Assembly: GCF_020707265.1 (NCBI RefSeq)
Contig: NZ_JAJFEQ010000012.1
Location: 81,415 to 145,414, forward strand
Reading direction: 5' to 3'
DNA from: Massilia sp. IC2-477
GTDB taxonomy: Bacteria > Pseudomonadota > Gammaproteobacteria > Burkholderiales > Burkholderiaceae_D
Length of the DNA stretch: 64,000 bases
Shown here: positions 43,490 through 53,800 of the stretch, piece by piece
Layout of the letters: each line of letters opens with the position of its first letter
Numbering within the stretch: the first letter of the stretch is position 1
Program-made: the position numbers and the translations under genes
Notes under the pieces: model-generated
Told to the model about the DNA's origin: nothing
Seen by the model: only the letters and a program-made list of their open reading frames with translations
Database searches by the model: none

Positions 43490-45955
43490 ATGCACATGAA
43501 TGCACCCGATACGCCGCCCGGCGCCCTGGCGCCGCAGGAGGTCTCGCTCGACGTCCTGCGCGAGAAATATGCCAAGGGCGAAGAACGCAGCATCGGCGAC
43601 GTCCGCCGGCGCGTGGCGCGCGCCCTCGCCGCGCTCGAACCCGAGGAGCGGCGCGCCGAACTGGAAGCACGCTTCCTGTGGGCCCAGGAACAGGGCTTCG
43701 TACCGGCCGGGCGCATCAATTCGGCCGCCGGCCTCGGCCTGCAGGCCACCCTCATCAACTGCTTCGTCCAGCCGGTCGGCGATTCCATCTCCGGCGCCGA
43801 GGACGGCCTGCCCGGTATCTATACGGCCCTGGCGGAGGCCGCCGAGACCATGCGCCGCGGCGGCGGCGTCGGCTACGACTTCAGCGCCATCCGCCCGATG
43901 GGCAGCAAGGTGCACGGCACCCGCTCGCGCGCCTCGGGCCCGGTCTCCTATATGGAAGTGTTCGACGCCTCCTGCCGCACGGTGGAATCGGCCGGCGCCC
44001 GGCGCGGCGCCCAGATGGGCGTGCTGCGCATCGACCACCCCGACATCGAGCGCTTCATCGCCGCCAAGGACGCGGGCGGGCTCACCAACTTCAACATCTC
44101 GGTCGGCGTGACCGACGACTTCATGCGCGCGGTCGAAGCGGACGCCATGTTCGAGCTGGTGCACCGCGCCGAACCGGGCGATGAAGAAACAGGCGCCCGG
44201 CTGCGCGAAGACGGCCGCTGGGTCTACCGCCAGGTCTCCGCGCGCGCACTGTGGGACAAGATCATCGCCTCGACCTACGACCATGCCGAGCCGGGCGTGT
44301 TGTTCGTGGACCGGATGAATGCCGAGAACAACCTGTGGTACGCGGAAGAGCTGCGCGCCACCAATCCCTGCGGCGAGCAGCCGCTGCCCGCCTACGGCTG
44401 CTGCGACCTGGGCTCGGTCAACCTGACCGCTTTCGTCAACGATCCTTTCGGCGCCAGTCCCTCCTTCGACTTCGAGCGCATGTGCGAAGTCGCCGCCGTC
44501 GGCGTGCGCATGCTCGACCTGGTGCTCGATGCCACCGAATGGCCGCTGCCGCAGCAGGCAGCCGAGTCGCAGGCCAAGCGCCGCATCGGCCTGGGCTTCC
44601 TGGGCCTGGGCAGCGCCCTCGTCATGCTGGGGCTGCGCTACGATTCGAACGAAGGCCGCGCCATGGCGGCGCGCATCGCCGAGACCCTGCGCGACGCGGC
44701 CTACGCCACCTCGGTCGAGCTGGCGCGCGAAAAGGGCGCGTTCCCGCTGTTCGATGCGGACCAGTACCTGCAGGGCCAGTTCGTGTCACGCCTGCCGGAC
44801 TGGCTGCGCGACGCGATTCGCATGTACGGCATCCGCAATTCGCACCTGCTGTCGATCGCGCCCACCGGCACCATCTCGCTCGCCTTTGCCGACAATGCCT
44901 CGAACGGCATCGAACCGCCCTATTCCTGGACCTACCAGCGCAGGAAGCGCATGCCGGACGGCAGCTGGCGCAGCTACGAGGTCGAGGACCACGCCTGGCG
45001 CCTGTATCGCCAGATGGGCCACGACACGGACGCGCTGCCGCCTGCCTTTGTGACCGCCCTCGAGATGCGCGCCCTTGACCACTTGCGCATGGTGCAGGCG
45101 GTGCAGCCCTTCATCGACACCGCGATTTCGAAGACGGTCAACGTGCCCGCGGATTACCCCTTCGACGACTTCCGCGAGCTGTACGGCCAGGCCTGGCATG
45201 CGGGCCTGAAGGGCCTGGCGACCTATCGCCCGAACACGGTGCTGGGCAGCGTGCTGTCGACGGCGCCGCAAGGATCTCCCGCCGCCGTGCCTGACGACGA
45301 CCCGCTGCGCAAGCGCTTCGAGCGCCGCCCGCTGGGCGAACTGGAATCGGTGACCTCGAAAATCGAATACTCGACCCAGGAAGGCCGCAAGACCGCCTAC
45401 CTGACGGTGAGCTTCATCCGCGCCGACGGCGTCCATGAGGGGAAACCCGTGACGGTCGAGCGTCCCTTCGAGTTCTTCATGCCCTCGAACCAGCGCACCG
45501 ATGGGCAGCAATGGATCACGGCCTCGATGCGCCTCTTGTCGATGGTGGCGCGCGCCGGCGGGCCGATCGCGCGGGCGCTGGCCGACATGCGCGACGTGGT
45601 CTGGGAAAAAGGTCCGGTACGCTGCGGCATGCTGACCCGCGAAGACGGCACCCAGGTACCGGTCTACCATGACTCGGAAGTGGCGGCGATCGCCTTCATG
45701 CTGCAGCGCGTGCTGATCCGGCGCGGCTTCCTCGACGCCTGGGGCAACCAGGTGCCGGTCCCCGAACTGGCGCGCAACTTCGCCGCGCGCGGCAAAGGCT
45801 TCGTGCCTGAAGCCGAGCCGCAGCCGCCGACCAGTTCCGGCGCCCTGCCCGTGGTGAGCGGCGCCAAGTGCCCGGAATGCGGCGCCCGTGCGCTGCGCAA
45901 GGTCGACGGTTGCACCCGCTGCTGCGAGTGCCACTACGTCGGCGAGTGCGGCTGA
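43490..45955 (+). CDS. nrdJ: Adenosylcobalamin-dependent ribonucleotide reductase (class II)
   Basis: 821 residues. Reduces ribonucleotides with a B12-generated thiyl radical, oxygen-independent. Conserved elements: NCFVQ with C91, RRGGGVGYDFS, the core NPCGEQ (292-297, catalytic C294 and E296), and the YGCCDLGSVNL loop. The last 35 residues hold a zinc-ribbon-like CPECGARAL...CTRCCEC pattern that supplies the redox thiols. ATG 43490 has AGGTGG 5 bases upstream. It starts 16 bases after ubiK, and no cobalamin riboswitch is visible in that gap. Confidence 0.92.
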   Translation: MHMNAPDTPPGALAPQEVSLDVLREKYAKGEERSIGDVRRRVARALAALEPEERRAELEARFLWAQEQGFVPAGRINSAAGLGLQATLINCFVQPVGDSISGAEDGLPGIYTALAEAAETMRRGGGVGYDFSAIRPMGSKVHGTRSRASGPVSYMEVFDASCRTVESAGARRGAQMGVLRIDHPDIERFIAAKDAGGLTNFNISVGVTDDFMRAVEADAMFELVHRAEPGDEETGARLREDGRWVYRQVSARALWDKIIASTYDHAEPGVLFVDRMNAENNLWYAEELRATNPCGEQPLPAYGCCDLGSVNLTAFVNDPFGASPSFDFERMCEVAAVGVRMLDLVLDATEWPLPQQAAESQAKRRIGLGFLGLGSALVMLGLRYDSNEGRAMAARIAETLRDAAYATSVELAREKGAFPLFDADQYLQGQFVSRLPDWLRDAIRMYGIRNSHLLSIAPTGTISLAFADNASNGIEPPYSWTYQRRKRMPDGSWRSYEVEDHAWRLYRQMGHDTDALPPAFVTALEMRALDHLRMVQAVQPFIDTAISKTVNVPADYPFDDFRELYGQAWHAGLKGLATYRPNTVLGSVLSTAPQGSPAAVPDDDPLRKRFERRPLGELESVTSKIEYSTQEGRKTAYLTVSFIRADGVHEGKPVTVERPFEFFMPSNQRTDGQQWITASMRLLSMVARAGGPIARALADMRDVVWEKGPVRCGMLTREDGTQVPVYHDSEVAAIAFMLQRVLIRRGFLDAWGNQVPVPELARNFAARGKGFVPEAEPQPPTSSGALPVVSGAKCPECGARALRKVDGCTRCCECHYVGECG

Positions 45956-45969
45956 CGGATCTCCCGAAA

Positions 45970-46037
45970 GTTTGCGCGAACATATTGCCGAGATAGTGTG
46001 ATATCGTTGGCAGCCATTCAACAATGGTTGCGCAAAC
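45970..46037 (+). promoter_or_regulatory. Inverted pair of GTTTGCGC motifs upstream of the MFS gene
   Basis: GTTTGCGCGAAC at 45970-45981 and GGTTGCGCAAAC at 46026-46037 are inverted, imperfect copies of one another (the second reads GTTTGCGCAACC on the minus strand). They flank the 44 bases upstream of the MFS gene, and the right copy touches its ATG, leaving no clear ribosome binding site. They could be operators of a sugar-responsive repressor that is not encoded nearby. Confidence 0.4.
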
Positions 46038-47321
46038 ATGCTCACTTCCTTCCGCAAAATCAAAGGCCTGCGCTGGTGGATGATCGCGCTCGTGATGCTG
46101 GGGGCGGTCATCAACTACCTTACCCGCAGCACCCTGGCCGTGGCCGCGCCCACCCTGCTGAAGGAACTGGAGATCAGCACCGCCGAGTACTCCTACATCA
46201 CGGCGGCCTTCCAGGGTGCGATCATGCTGCAGCCCTTGTGCGGCTACGTGCTGGACGTGCTCGGGCTGAAATTCGGCTTCGCAATGTTCGCGGCCGCATG
46301 GTCGGTAATCTGCATGCTGCATGGTTTTGCCACCAACTGGCAGACCCTGGCGGTGCTGCGCGGCCTGCTGGGCCTCGCGGAAGGCTCGGCCAATCCGGCC
46401 GGGATGAAGGCGGTGTCCGAATGGTTCCCCGCGAAAGAGCGCGGCATGGCGGGCGGCATCTACAACATCGGCGCCTCGTTCGGCTCGATGTTGGCCCCGC
46501 CCTTGGTGGTGTGGGCGATCCTGCACTACAACTGGCAGTCCGCCTTTGTGATCACCGGCGCGCTCGGCCTGGTGTGGGTGGCCATGTGGCTGCTGCTGTA
46601 CGACGCGCCGGCGCGCCACCGGCGCTTGTCAAAAGCCGAGGCGGAACATATCGCAGCCGGCCAGGAGCGCCACCTCGAGGGCGACGGCAAGCGTCCCTCC
46701 GTGACCAGCATCCTCAGGCAGCGCAACTTCTGGGGCATCGCCCTGCCGCGCTTTCTCGCCGACCCGGCCTGGGGCACGCTGGCCTTCTGGGTGCCCCTCT
46801 ACCTGACCACGGTGCGCGGCTTCGACCTGAAGCAGATCGCCATGTTCGCCTGGCTGCCCTTCCTCGCGGCCGACCTGGGCTGCCTGTTCGGTCCCGCCGT
46901 GGTGCTGTGGCTGCAAAAGCGCGGCGTGCGCCTGGTGAATGCCCGCCGCGGCGCCTTCACGCTGGGCGCCGTCATGATGATGGGCGTGGCTTTCGTCGGC
47001 TTCGTGGACAACGCCTATGCTGCGATCGCCCTGCTCAGCCTTGCCGGCTTCGCCCACCAGACCCTGTCGGTCACCGTGATCACCATGTCTTCCGACCTGT
47101 TCCGCCGCAGCGAAGTGGCGACCGTCGCCGGCATGTGCGGCACCCTCGGCAACCTGGGCCTGCTGCTGTTCTCGCTGCTGATCGGCGGCCTGATGAGCAG
47201 CGTGGGCTACACGCCCTTCTTCGTCAGCCTGGCCGTACTCGACCTGGTGGCCGCCGTGCTGCTGTGGTCCATCGTGCGCGAACCGCTGCGCACTCCCACT
47301 CCCGCTACCGAACCAGCATGA
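46038..47321 (+). CDS. MFS transporter, ACS/hexuronate-like
   Basis: 427 residues with about twelve membrane segments. GLAEGSANPAGMKAVSEWFPAKERG is a family motif of the anion:cation symporter group (ExuT/GudP-like). The C-terminal part continues the fold without extra domains. The gene overlaps the GH43 gene by 4 bases (ATGA), so it probably imports the substrate or product of that enzyme. The substrate is not read from the sequence. Confidence 0.9.
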   Translation: MLTSFRKIKGLRWWMIALVMLGAVINYLTRSTLAVAAPTLLKELEISTAEYSYITAAFQGAIMLQPLCGYVLDVLGLKFGFAMFAAAWSVICMLHGFATNWQTLAVLRGLLGLAEGSANPAGMKAVSEWFPAKERGMAGGIYNIGASFGSMLAPPLVVWAILHYNWQSAFVITGALGLVWVAMWLLLYDAPARHRRLSKAEAEHIAAGQERHLEGDGKRPSVTSILRQRNFWGIALPRFLADPAWGTLAFWVPLYLTTVRGFDLKQIAMFAWLPFLAADLGCLFGPAVVLWLQKRGVRLVNARRGAFTLGAVMMMGVAFVGFVDNAYAAIALLSLAGFAHQTLSVTVITMSSDLFRRSEVATVAGMCGTLGNLGLLLFSLLIGGLMSSVGYTPFFVSLAVLDLVAAVLLWSIVREPLRTPTPATEPA

Positions 47322-48955
47322 TCCAGAACCCGATACTGCGCGGCTTCAACCCCGACCCGTCCATCGTCCGCGTCGGCGAAGACTATTACATCGCCACCTC
47401 CACCTTCGAGTGGTATCCCGGCGTGCAGATCCACCATTCGCGCGACCTGGTGCACTGGCGGCTGGTGTCGCGCCCCTTGAGCCGCGCGAGCCAGCTGAAC
47501 ATGCTGGGCGCCCCGGATTCCTGCGGCGTGTGGGCGCCCTGCCTGACCTGGGCCGACGGCTTGTTCTGGCTGATCTACACCGACGTCAAGCGCTATGGCC
47601 GCACCTCCAGCGGCGGCGCGGCGGGCAGCGCCTCGCTGCGCGACTTTCATAACTACCTTGTCACCAGCCCCACCATCGACGGGCCCTGGTCGGATCCGGT
47701 GTACCTGAACAGCAGCGGCTTCGACCCGTCGCTGTTCCACGACGAGGACGGGCGCAAGTACCTGCTCAACCAGCTGTGGGACCACCGGCCCGGCAGCACC
47801 CGCTTCGCCGGCATCGTGCTGCAAGAATATTCGGTCGAAGAGCGCAAGCTGGTCGGGCAGCGCGAGAACATCTTCCGCGGCACGCCGCACGGCCTCACCG
47901 AGGCGCCGCACCTGTACCGGCGCGACGGCTACTACTACCTGCTGACGGCGGAAGGCGGCACCGGCTGGAACCATGGCGTGACCATGGCGCGCTCGCGCGA
48001 ACTGCGCGGTCCCTACGAGCTGCACCCGGACCAGACCATCCTCAGCGCGCGCAACCGGCCGGACGCCCAGCTGCAGCGCGCCGGCCACGCCGACCTGGTC
48101 GACACGCCAGAGGGCGAGACCTATATGGTCTACCTGTGCGGGCGCCCGCTGCGCAACCGCGGCGCCTGCACGCTGGGCCGCGAGACGGCGATCCAGCCGA
48201 TGGTATGGGGCGAGGACGGCTGGCTGCGCACGCGTGACGGACGCGGAAGCCCGGAACTGCAGGCCGAGGCGCCGCAGCTGGAGGAGCACCCCTTCCCGCC
48301 AGAACCCGTGCGCGAAGACTTCGACGGTCCGCAGTTGCCGCTCGCCTTCCAGTGGTTGCGCACCCCGTGGCCGGAGGAGCTCTTCAGCCTGGCCGCACGT
48401 CCGGGCCATTTGCGCCTGTTCGGGCGCGAATCGATCGGCAGCCAGTTCCGCCAGGCCCTGGTCGCGCGCAGGCAGGACGGACATTGCTACAGCGCCGCCA
48501 CGCGCGTCGAGTTCGAGCCGCAGCACTACCAGCAGCAGGCCGGCCTGGTGTGCTACTACGGCGCGGCCAAGTTCCATTACCTGTACCTGAGCCACGACGA
48601 GGACCTGGGCAAGCACCTGCGCGTAATGAGCAGCCTGCCGAACCACGTGCAGTCCGACGCCTTCACGCCGCCCATCCCCCTGCCCGCAGGTGTGCCGGTC
48701 GAGCTGCGGGTGGAAGTCGATGAAGAGCGGCTGCTGTTCGGCTACCGCCTCCCCGGGGGCGAATGGCAATGGCTGCCGCAGGGGTTCGACGCCAGCATCC
48801 TGTCGGACGAAGCCGTGGCGCCGGGACAGCCGAATTTCACCGGCGCCTTTGTCGGCATGGCCTGCCAGGACATGGCGGGAACAAGCCTGCATGCCGACTT
48901 CGATTATTTCGACTACCGAGAACGCGCCTTCCTTGCCGATCCCCGGGACGCCTGA
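47318..48955 (+). CDS. Glycoside hydrolase family 43, probable beta-xylosidase/arabinofuranosidase
   Basis: 545 residues. Five-bladed propeller of GH43 (about 1-310): catalytic base Asp in FNPDPSIV near 11-13, the pKa-modulating Asp in GFDPSLFHDEDG, and the acid Glu in LTEAPHLY. The C-terminal half (about 325-530) is a concanavalin-like beta-sandwich (DUF1349/xylosidase C-terminal). There is no signal peptide, so it should act in the cytoplasm on imported oligosaccharides. The length and layout match XynB-type beta-xylosidases. ATG 47318 overlaps the MFS stop. Confidence 0.92.
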   Translation: MIQNPILRGFNPDPSIVRVGEDYYIATSTFEWYPGVQIHHSRDLVHWRLVSRPLSRASQLNMLGAPDSCGVWAPCLTWADGLFWLIYTDVKRYGRTSSGGAAGSASLRDFHNYLVTSPTIDGPWSDPVYLNSSGFDPSLFHDEDGRKYLLNQLWDHRPGSTRFAGIVLQEYSVEERKLVGQRENIFRGTPHGLTEAPHLYRRDGYYYLLTAEGGTGWNHGVTMARSRELRGPYELHPDQTILSARNRPDAQLQRAGHADLVDTPEGETYMVYLCGRPLRNRGACTLGRETAIQPMVWGEDGWLRTRDGRGSPELQAEAPQLEEHPFPPEPVREDFDGPQLPLAFQWLRTPWPEELFSLAARPGHLRLFGRESIGSQFRQALVARRQDGHCYSAATRVEFEPQHYQQQAGLVCYYGAAKFHYLYLSHDEDLGKHLRVMSSLPNHVQSDAFTPPIPLPAGVPVELRVEVDEERLLFGYRLPGGEWQWLPQGFDASILSDEAVAPGQPNFTGAFVGMACQDMAGTSLHADFDYFDYRERAFLADPRDA

Positions 48956-48958
48956 ATC

Positions 48959-49366
48959 CTAGTGTTCGTTGCCGGCATAGATCCACATCGGCTCGGTCTT
49001 GCCGGCCCGCTCGAAGCCCATCGCCTTGTAGAAGTCGATCGCGGCGCCGTCGGCAGTCAGCATCAGCTGGTGAAAGCCGGCATACCGGGTCAGCATGGAC
49101 TGCATCATCAGGCGTCCGACGCCCTTGCCCTGGTGCGCCGGGTGCACCAGCATGTGCGGAAAGTAGACCACCAGGTGGCCGTCCGAAATGGCGTTACCGA
49201 GTCCGACGAGCTCGCCCTCGATACGCGCCGTCACCAGCGTGTGCGAGTTGCGCAGCGCTGCCATCAGTTGCACCGGCTTCTCGGCCGACGACCAGCCATT
49301 GGCGCGATATAGCCGGATCACCTCGTCTTCTTCGAGCCGGTCGGCCAGTAGCACCTCGATGTTCAT
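48959..49366 (-). CDS. GNAT-family N-acetyltransferase
   Basis: 135 residues. The acetyl-CoA motif PAHQGKGVGRLMM (about 95-107) and the C-terminal FYKAMGFERAG are intact. Substrate unknown. It converges on the GH43 gene with only 3 bases between stops. Confidence 0.88.
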   Translation of the reverse strand: MNIEVLLADRLEEDEVIRLYRANGWSSAEKPVQLMAALRNSHTLVTARIEGELVGLGNAISDGHLVVYFPHMLVHPAHQGKGVGRLMMQSMLTRYAGFHQLMLTADGAAIDFYKAMGFERAGKTEPMWIYAGNEH

Positions 49367-49528
49367 GGGATCCTTGTTCGGGTTGCGAAATCATCAATAG
49401 TACGTGCCGCGGGAAGGGACACGCAAGCGAAACAGATTGCTTGCCGGTCCTGATGCGGCGCACGCACTTTTCCCAAACCGGGGATAATCTTCGCCTATCC
49501 CATTCGCTTCACCCACACGAGCACTCAC

Positions 49529-50041
49529 ATGAACGATTTCGACAGCGTCCCGCTGGAATTCTTCCAGGATTACCCGGAGCCGGGCGTCAACTTCATCGAC
49601 GTCGGCTGCATCTTCGATAATCCGGAACATTGGCGCCTCGCCATCGACACCCTGCACGCGAAGACCGACGACCTGCATTTCGACTTCATCCTCGCCATGG
49701 ACGCGCGCGGATTCATGATCGCTGGCGCGCTCGCTCTGGAGCACAAGGTCGGCTTTGCCATGGCGCGCAAGGCCGGTAAATTGCCGGGCCAGGCGATCAG
49801 CATCGATTACAAGCGCGAGTACGGCAGCGCCACCATCGAGATCCAGCCGGAACGCATCAAGGGCCAGCGCGTGCTGATCGTCGACGACGTGCTGGCCACC
49901 GGCGGCACCATCGAAGCGGCAGCCTCCCTGCTGCGCCAGCTCGGCAAGGAAGTGGTCGGCGCGGCGGCCCTGTTCGACATCGCCTTCTTCAAGGACAAGC
50001 GCGCCCTGACGATGCCCGTCGTGTGCCTGCGCGACGTCTAG
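49529..50041 (+). CDS. apt: Adenine phosphoribosyltransferase
   Basis: 170 residues. PRPP motif VLIVDDVLATGGT (about 114-126), an Apt-like N-terminus (FFQDYPEPGVNFIDV) and the hood loop with KREYGSATIEI. Salvages adenine to AMP. Its stop overlaps the stop of the convergent membrane-protein gene by 3 bases. Confidence 0.95.
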   Translation: MNDFDSVPLEFFQDYPEPGVNFIDVGCIFDNPEHWRLAIDTLHAKTDDLHFDFILAMDARGFMIAGALALEHKVGFAMARKAGKLPGQAISIDYKREYGSATIEIQPERIKGQRVLIVDDVLATGGTIEAAASLLRQLGKEVVGAAALFDIAFFKDKRALTMPVVCLRDV

Positions 50042-50679
50042 ACCCGCCATGCGCGCGCCTCGCGCCACATCAGCACCGCGATGACGAGCATGCCCAGCAC
50101 CGAGGGCAGCAGCTGCGACCAGGGCTGCCCGGCCGTGAACAGGTTGCCGGCGGCCGACGACAGCATGCCGAACAGCGAGGCCGTCATCTTGTAGATGTGC
50201 TCATGGCGCCAGAGCCTGGCGTGCCAATGGCGCGGAAAGGCCCAGCGCGCGGCGTCGTAGCCGAGCAGCACGGCCAGCGTGGCGAGCGAAGCATAGACCA
50301 CGCCCGGCGCCGCCCCAGCCATGCCTTCCGCCAGCATCGGCAGCAGGCCCAGCGCCCAGGCGACAGCGCTTACCGACAGCAGCGCGTCCATCCGGTTCGG
50401 CCCGGCGGTCCGGGTGTACAGCACGTGCCAGCCGCTCAGCAGCTGATACGTGACCAGGAGGGTCAGCACGGCGAATAACGGAATGAAGCGGAAGAACAGG
50501 TTGCCCACGACGGCGCTGGCACATACCAGCAGCGTGAGCAGGACGAACAGGCGTCCGCGCCTGCGGTGCGGGGCAGTGCCCTTGGCGGCGCCCAGCAGGA
50601 CCAGGCCGACGCAGATCGCGGCGATACCGGCGCCGACGTGCACGGCGAGATTGAACAGGTGGGGAAGCGACATCGGCAT
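50038..50679 (-). CDS. DUF2306-like membrane protein
   Basis: 213 residues from ATG 50679, with GAGG 6 bases upstream. Six or seven hydrophobic segments. The HRRRGRLFVLL stretch after the first segment and scattered conserved-looking His residues (LWRHEHIYKMTASLFG) recall DUF2306. Function unknown. An earlier start would add 13 residues without a ribosome binding site. Confidence 0.65.
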   Translation of the reverse strand: MPMSLPHLFNLAVHVGAGIAAICVGLVLLGAAKGTAPHRRRGRLFVLLTLLVCASAVVGNLFFRFIPLFAVLTLLVTYQLLSGWHVLYTRTAGPNRMDALLSVSAVAWALGLLPMLAEGMAGAAPGVVYASLATLAVLLGYDAARWAFPRHWHARLWRHEHIYKMTASLFGMLSSAAGNLFTAGQPWSQLLPSVLGMLVIAVLMWREARAWRV

Positions 50680-50811
50680 GATCGGCCTCGAAGGAGAATG
50701 AGGCAAATGTACGGACAAACGGGAAGGCTGCCGTGGACGATGTCGCCGATTGCGGAAATTTGGGAACGAACTGCGGCTTGAGACCTGCCGCCGTCCGTTC
50801 CCACACCAGGC

Positions 50812-53800
50812 TTAGTCGACGCTGACTTCCTTGCGGTTGTCGCGCGAGACGCGGTCGATCATCTTGTTATACGGATCGACGCCGACCTCGAAGGGCTTCT
50901 CCTTGACGGTGACCGTCACGACCGGATTGTCGCCCGTTAGCGTCAGCTTCTTGAGCAGCAGGACGCGCTCGTCCTTCTCCTTGGCGCCGGGAGCGCGCGC
51001 GAAGACACCGATCTCCACCGGCTCGTCATAGGCGCGCGGCGTCTCCTTGCCGTGGCCGTCGGCCTCCATCTTCGCCAGGTGCAGCTTCATGGTCACGTCC
51101 CACTGTCCGTCGCTGCGCTTGACGGCTTTCGCCTCCGTCACACGGTTATCGTAGAAGACGATCTTCTCGAACAGGTCGGCGATCAGGGCGTGCTTGTCCT
51201 GCGGTGCCTCGGCGCGGATGTAGTCCAGCAGCTCGCTCGAGGTCGTGAACGGCGACTCCTGGTAGCCCTTGTCCTGCAGGAAGCGCTTGAGCGCACGGTT
51301 CAGGGCTTCTTCACCGATCTCGTCGCGCAGGCGGTAGAACACCAGGCTGCCCTTGCGGTAGTGGATATAGTCCTGGTTCTCCACGCGGTACAGCGGCAGT
51401 TCCTCGATCCGTTCGCCGCCGCGCGAACTCAGGTAACGGTCGAGCTCATAGCGCAGGAAGCGGCGCATCTGGTGGCGTCCGTACTCCTTCTCCATCACCA
51501 TCAGCGCCGAGTACTGCGACAGCGACTCGATCAGCATGCTCGCGCCCTGCACGTCGGCGGCCGTCACCTGGTGGCCCCACCACTGGTGCGCCACTTCATG
51601 CGCCGTCACGTAGAACACGTAGTCGATGGAATCCTTGTCGCGCAGGTCGGCGATGAAGCCGATCGACTCCGAGAACGGGATGGTGTTCGCGAACGACTGG
51701 GCGAAACGCGCATAGTTCGGGAACTCCAGGATCCGCACCTGCTTGTGCTGGTAGGGCGTGAACTGGGTCGTGAAGTAGTCCAGCGCCTTCTGGGTGGCCG
51801 TCACCATCCGCTCCACGTTGTAGGTGTGCTTCGGATCGTGATAGACCTCGATCGGGATGCCCTTCCACTCGGCCTTCTTCACCTGCCAGTCGGCCGACAG
51901 GTAGGCGAAGAACGGCATCATCTTCTGGTCCATCTTGTACTGGTAGTAGTTGCGGCCATTGGCCTGCCACGACTTCTGCAGGTAGCCCGGCGCCAGCGCG
52001 GTCTGCTTGCCGCTGGTCGAGACCGTGGTCTCGAAGCTGATCCAGTCCGCGTCCGCCCCGAACAGCGAGTGGCGGCGCGCGGCCTGGTCTTCGAGCTTGG
52101 GCATGCGCTCCGGCTCGCCGAGGCCGCGCTTGCGGCGCTCGTTGCGGTCGCGCAGTTCCATGTCGCTCTGGTAGCCCAGCTGCGGGAAGAATTGGCGATT
52201 GTTGAAGAAGCTGCCGTTCAGGTTGATCGTGTCCGGGCTGCCGCCGTTGTTGAAGCCCGGACGGCGCACGTCGACCGTGAATGCGATCGGCATGCGCTCG
52301 CCCGGCTGCATCGGCTGCGCCAGCTTGAGGATGCTGAAGCCGGCCTCCTTGTCGCTCACCACCACCTGGTGCGGCGGCAATCTGGTCCAGGTGACGGTGG
52401 CGTCGGAATTGACCTGCAGCGGGAGGCTGTCGACCGGCTTGCCGGTGCGGTTCTCCAGCACGTAGCTGCCGCGGATCGCCAGTCGGCGCTCTTCCGGATA
52501 GATGTCCACGTCGGCACGCACGTCGATCACCTTCGCATGCGACAGGTCCTTGTACTTGCGGTAGTTCTTCTCGTACTGGGCTTGCTTGTCCATCGCGACG
52601 TCGCCGGCTTCGTACTGTGCCAGGGTGTTGGTGTTGTAGAAGATCCAGCCGCCGGTCGCGGCGAATGCAGCGACGGATACGGCCAGCGCCGCACCCGAAG
52701 CGCCTTTCAGGCGCTGCCCTGCTTCGCGCACGCGGATGCGCCAGGCGAAGGACAGGCCGCGCACCCAGAAGGCCTGGGCCACGATCAGCGCCGCTACCAT
52801 GAACAGGCTCCAGTAGATGGCGAACCAGCTCCATCCCTTGAGGAAGTGGCCGAAGCCGTTCATGTCCGAGTACGGGGTGCCCGGCAGTCCAGCGATGTTG
52901 TACAGGTTGTGGTCCAGGTGCAGGATGCCGGCGGTGACCTGCCACACCATGAAGAGGATCATCAGGAGGTAGCCGATGAACTTGTTGTTGGTCACGACCT
53001 GCAGCACCAGGGCAAAGAGACCCATCAGGATGAAAGGCAGGCCTGCGATCAGGGTGCTCTTCAGGTAAACCATCGGCTCGATCGGTGCGCCGCCCTTGAA
53101 CAGCTGGATCGCAATCGACGCCAGCACGCCGGTGAACAGGAAGGCCAGTACCACGCCGGTCAGCGCCAGGCTCTTGGCCACCAGCGGCGCCCAGTTCGGC
53201 ATCGGCATGGCGTCGTTGACGTCCGCGATCCGCGCCTGGCGTTCCTTGAAGATCAGCTCACCCGCATAGAAGGTGACGATGATGAGCAGCATGAAGGTGA
53301 AGCTGCCGTTCATCAGCTCGACCATCAGATGGGTCATCGGATAGACGGTGGTGCCGAAGATTTCGCCCATCTGCGACGAGCTGCCCACCAGGTTGAGCAC
53401 GCTGAACAGCAGCATGACGAGGAAGGGCACGCTCTTGAACACGGCCGCCGCGTCGAACTTGAAGATGTGCCAGCACTGGATCCAGCGCGTGGAAGCGCCG
53501 AAGCGCGGCTCGATGCGCGGCAGCTTGAGCTGTGCCGGTACCGGCGCGGCCTGGGCCTGCAGCTTGGCCTTGCCGAACAGGCGCTTGCCGGTGCCGGCGC
53601 GCTGCGGCTTGAACAGGGCCAGCGTCAGCCCGAACAGTACCAGCGCCACGGCACTCCACAGCGCGCGGTTGGCCAGTATGTAGCCGGCAATGTCGGGCAG
53701 GCCGGCATTCGACTCGGCGGTGGAGAAGTAGCGCGTGGAGCGCGAGAATGCACGCAGGCCGAACGGGTCGGACAGCACGGCGAGCCATTCGTTGTCGATG

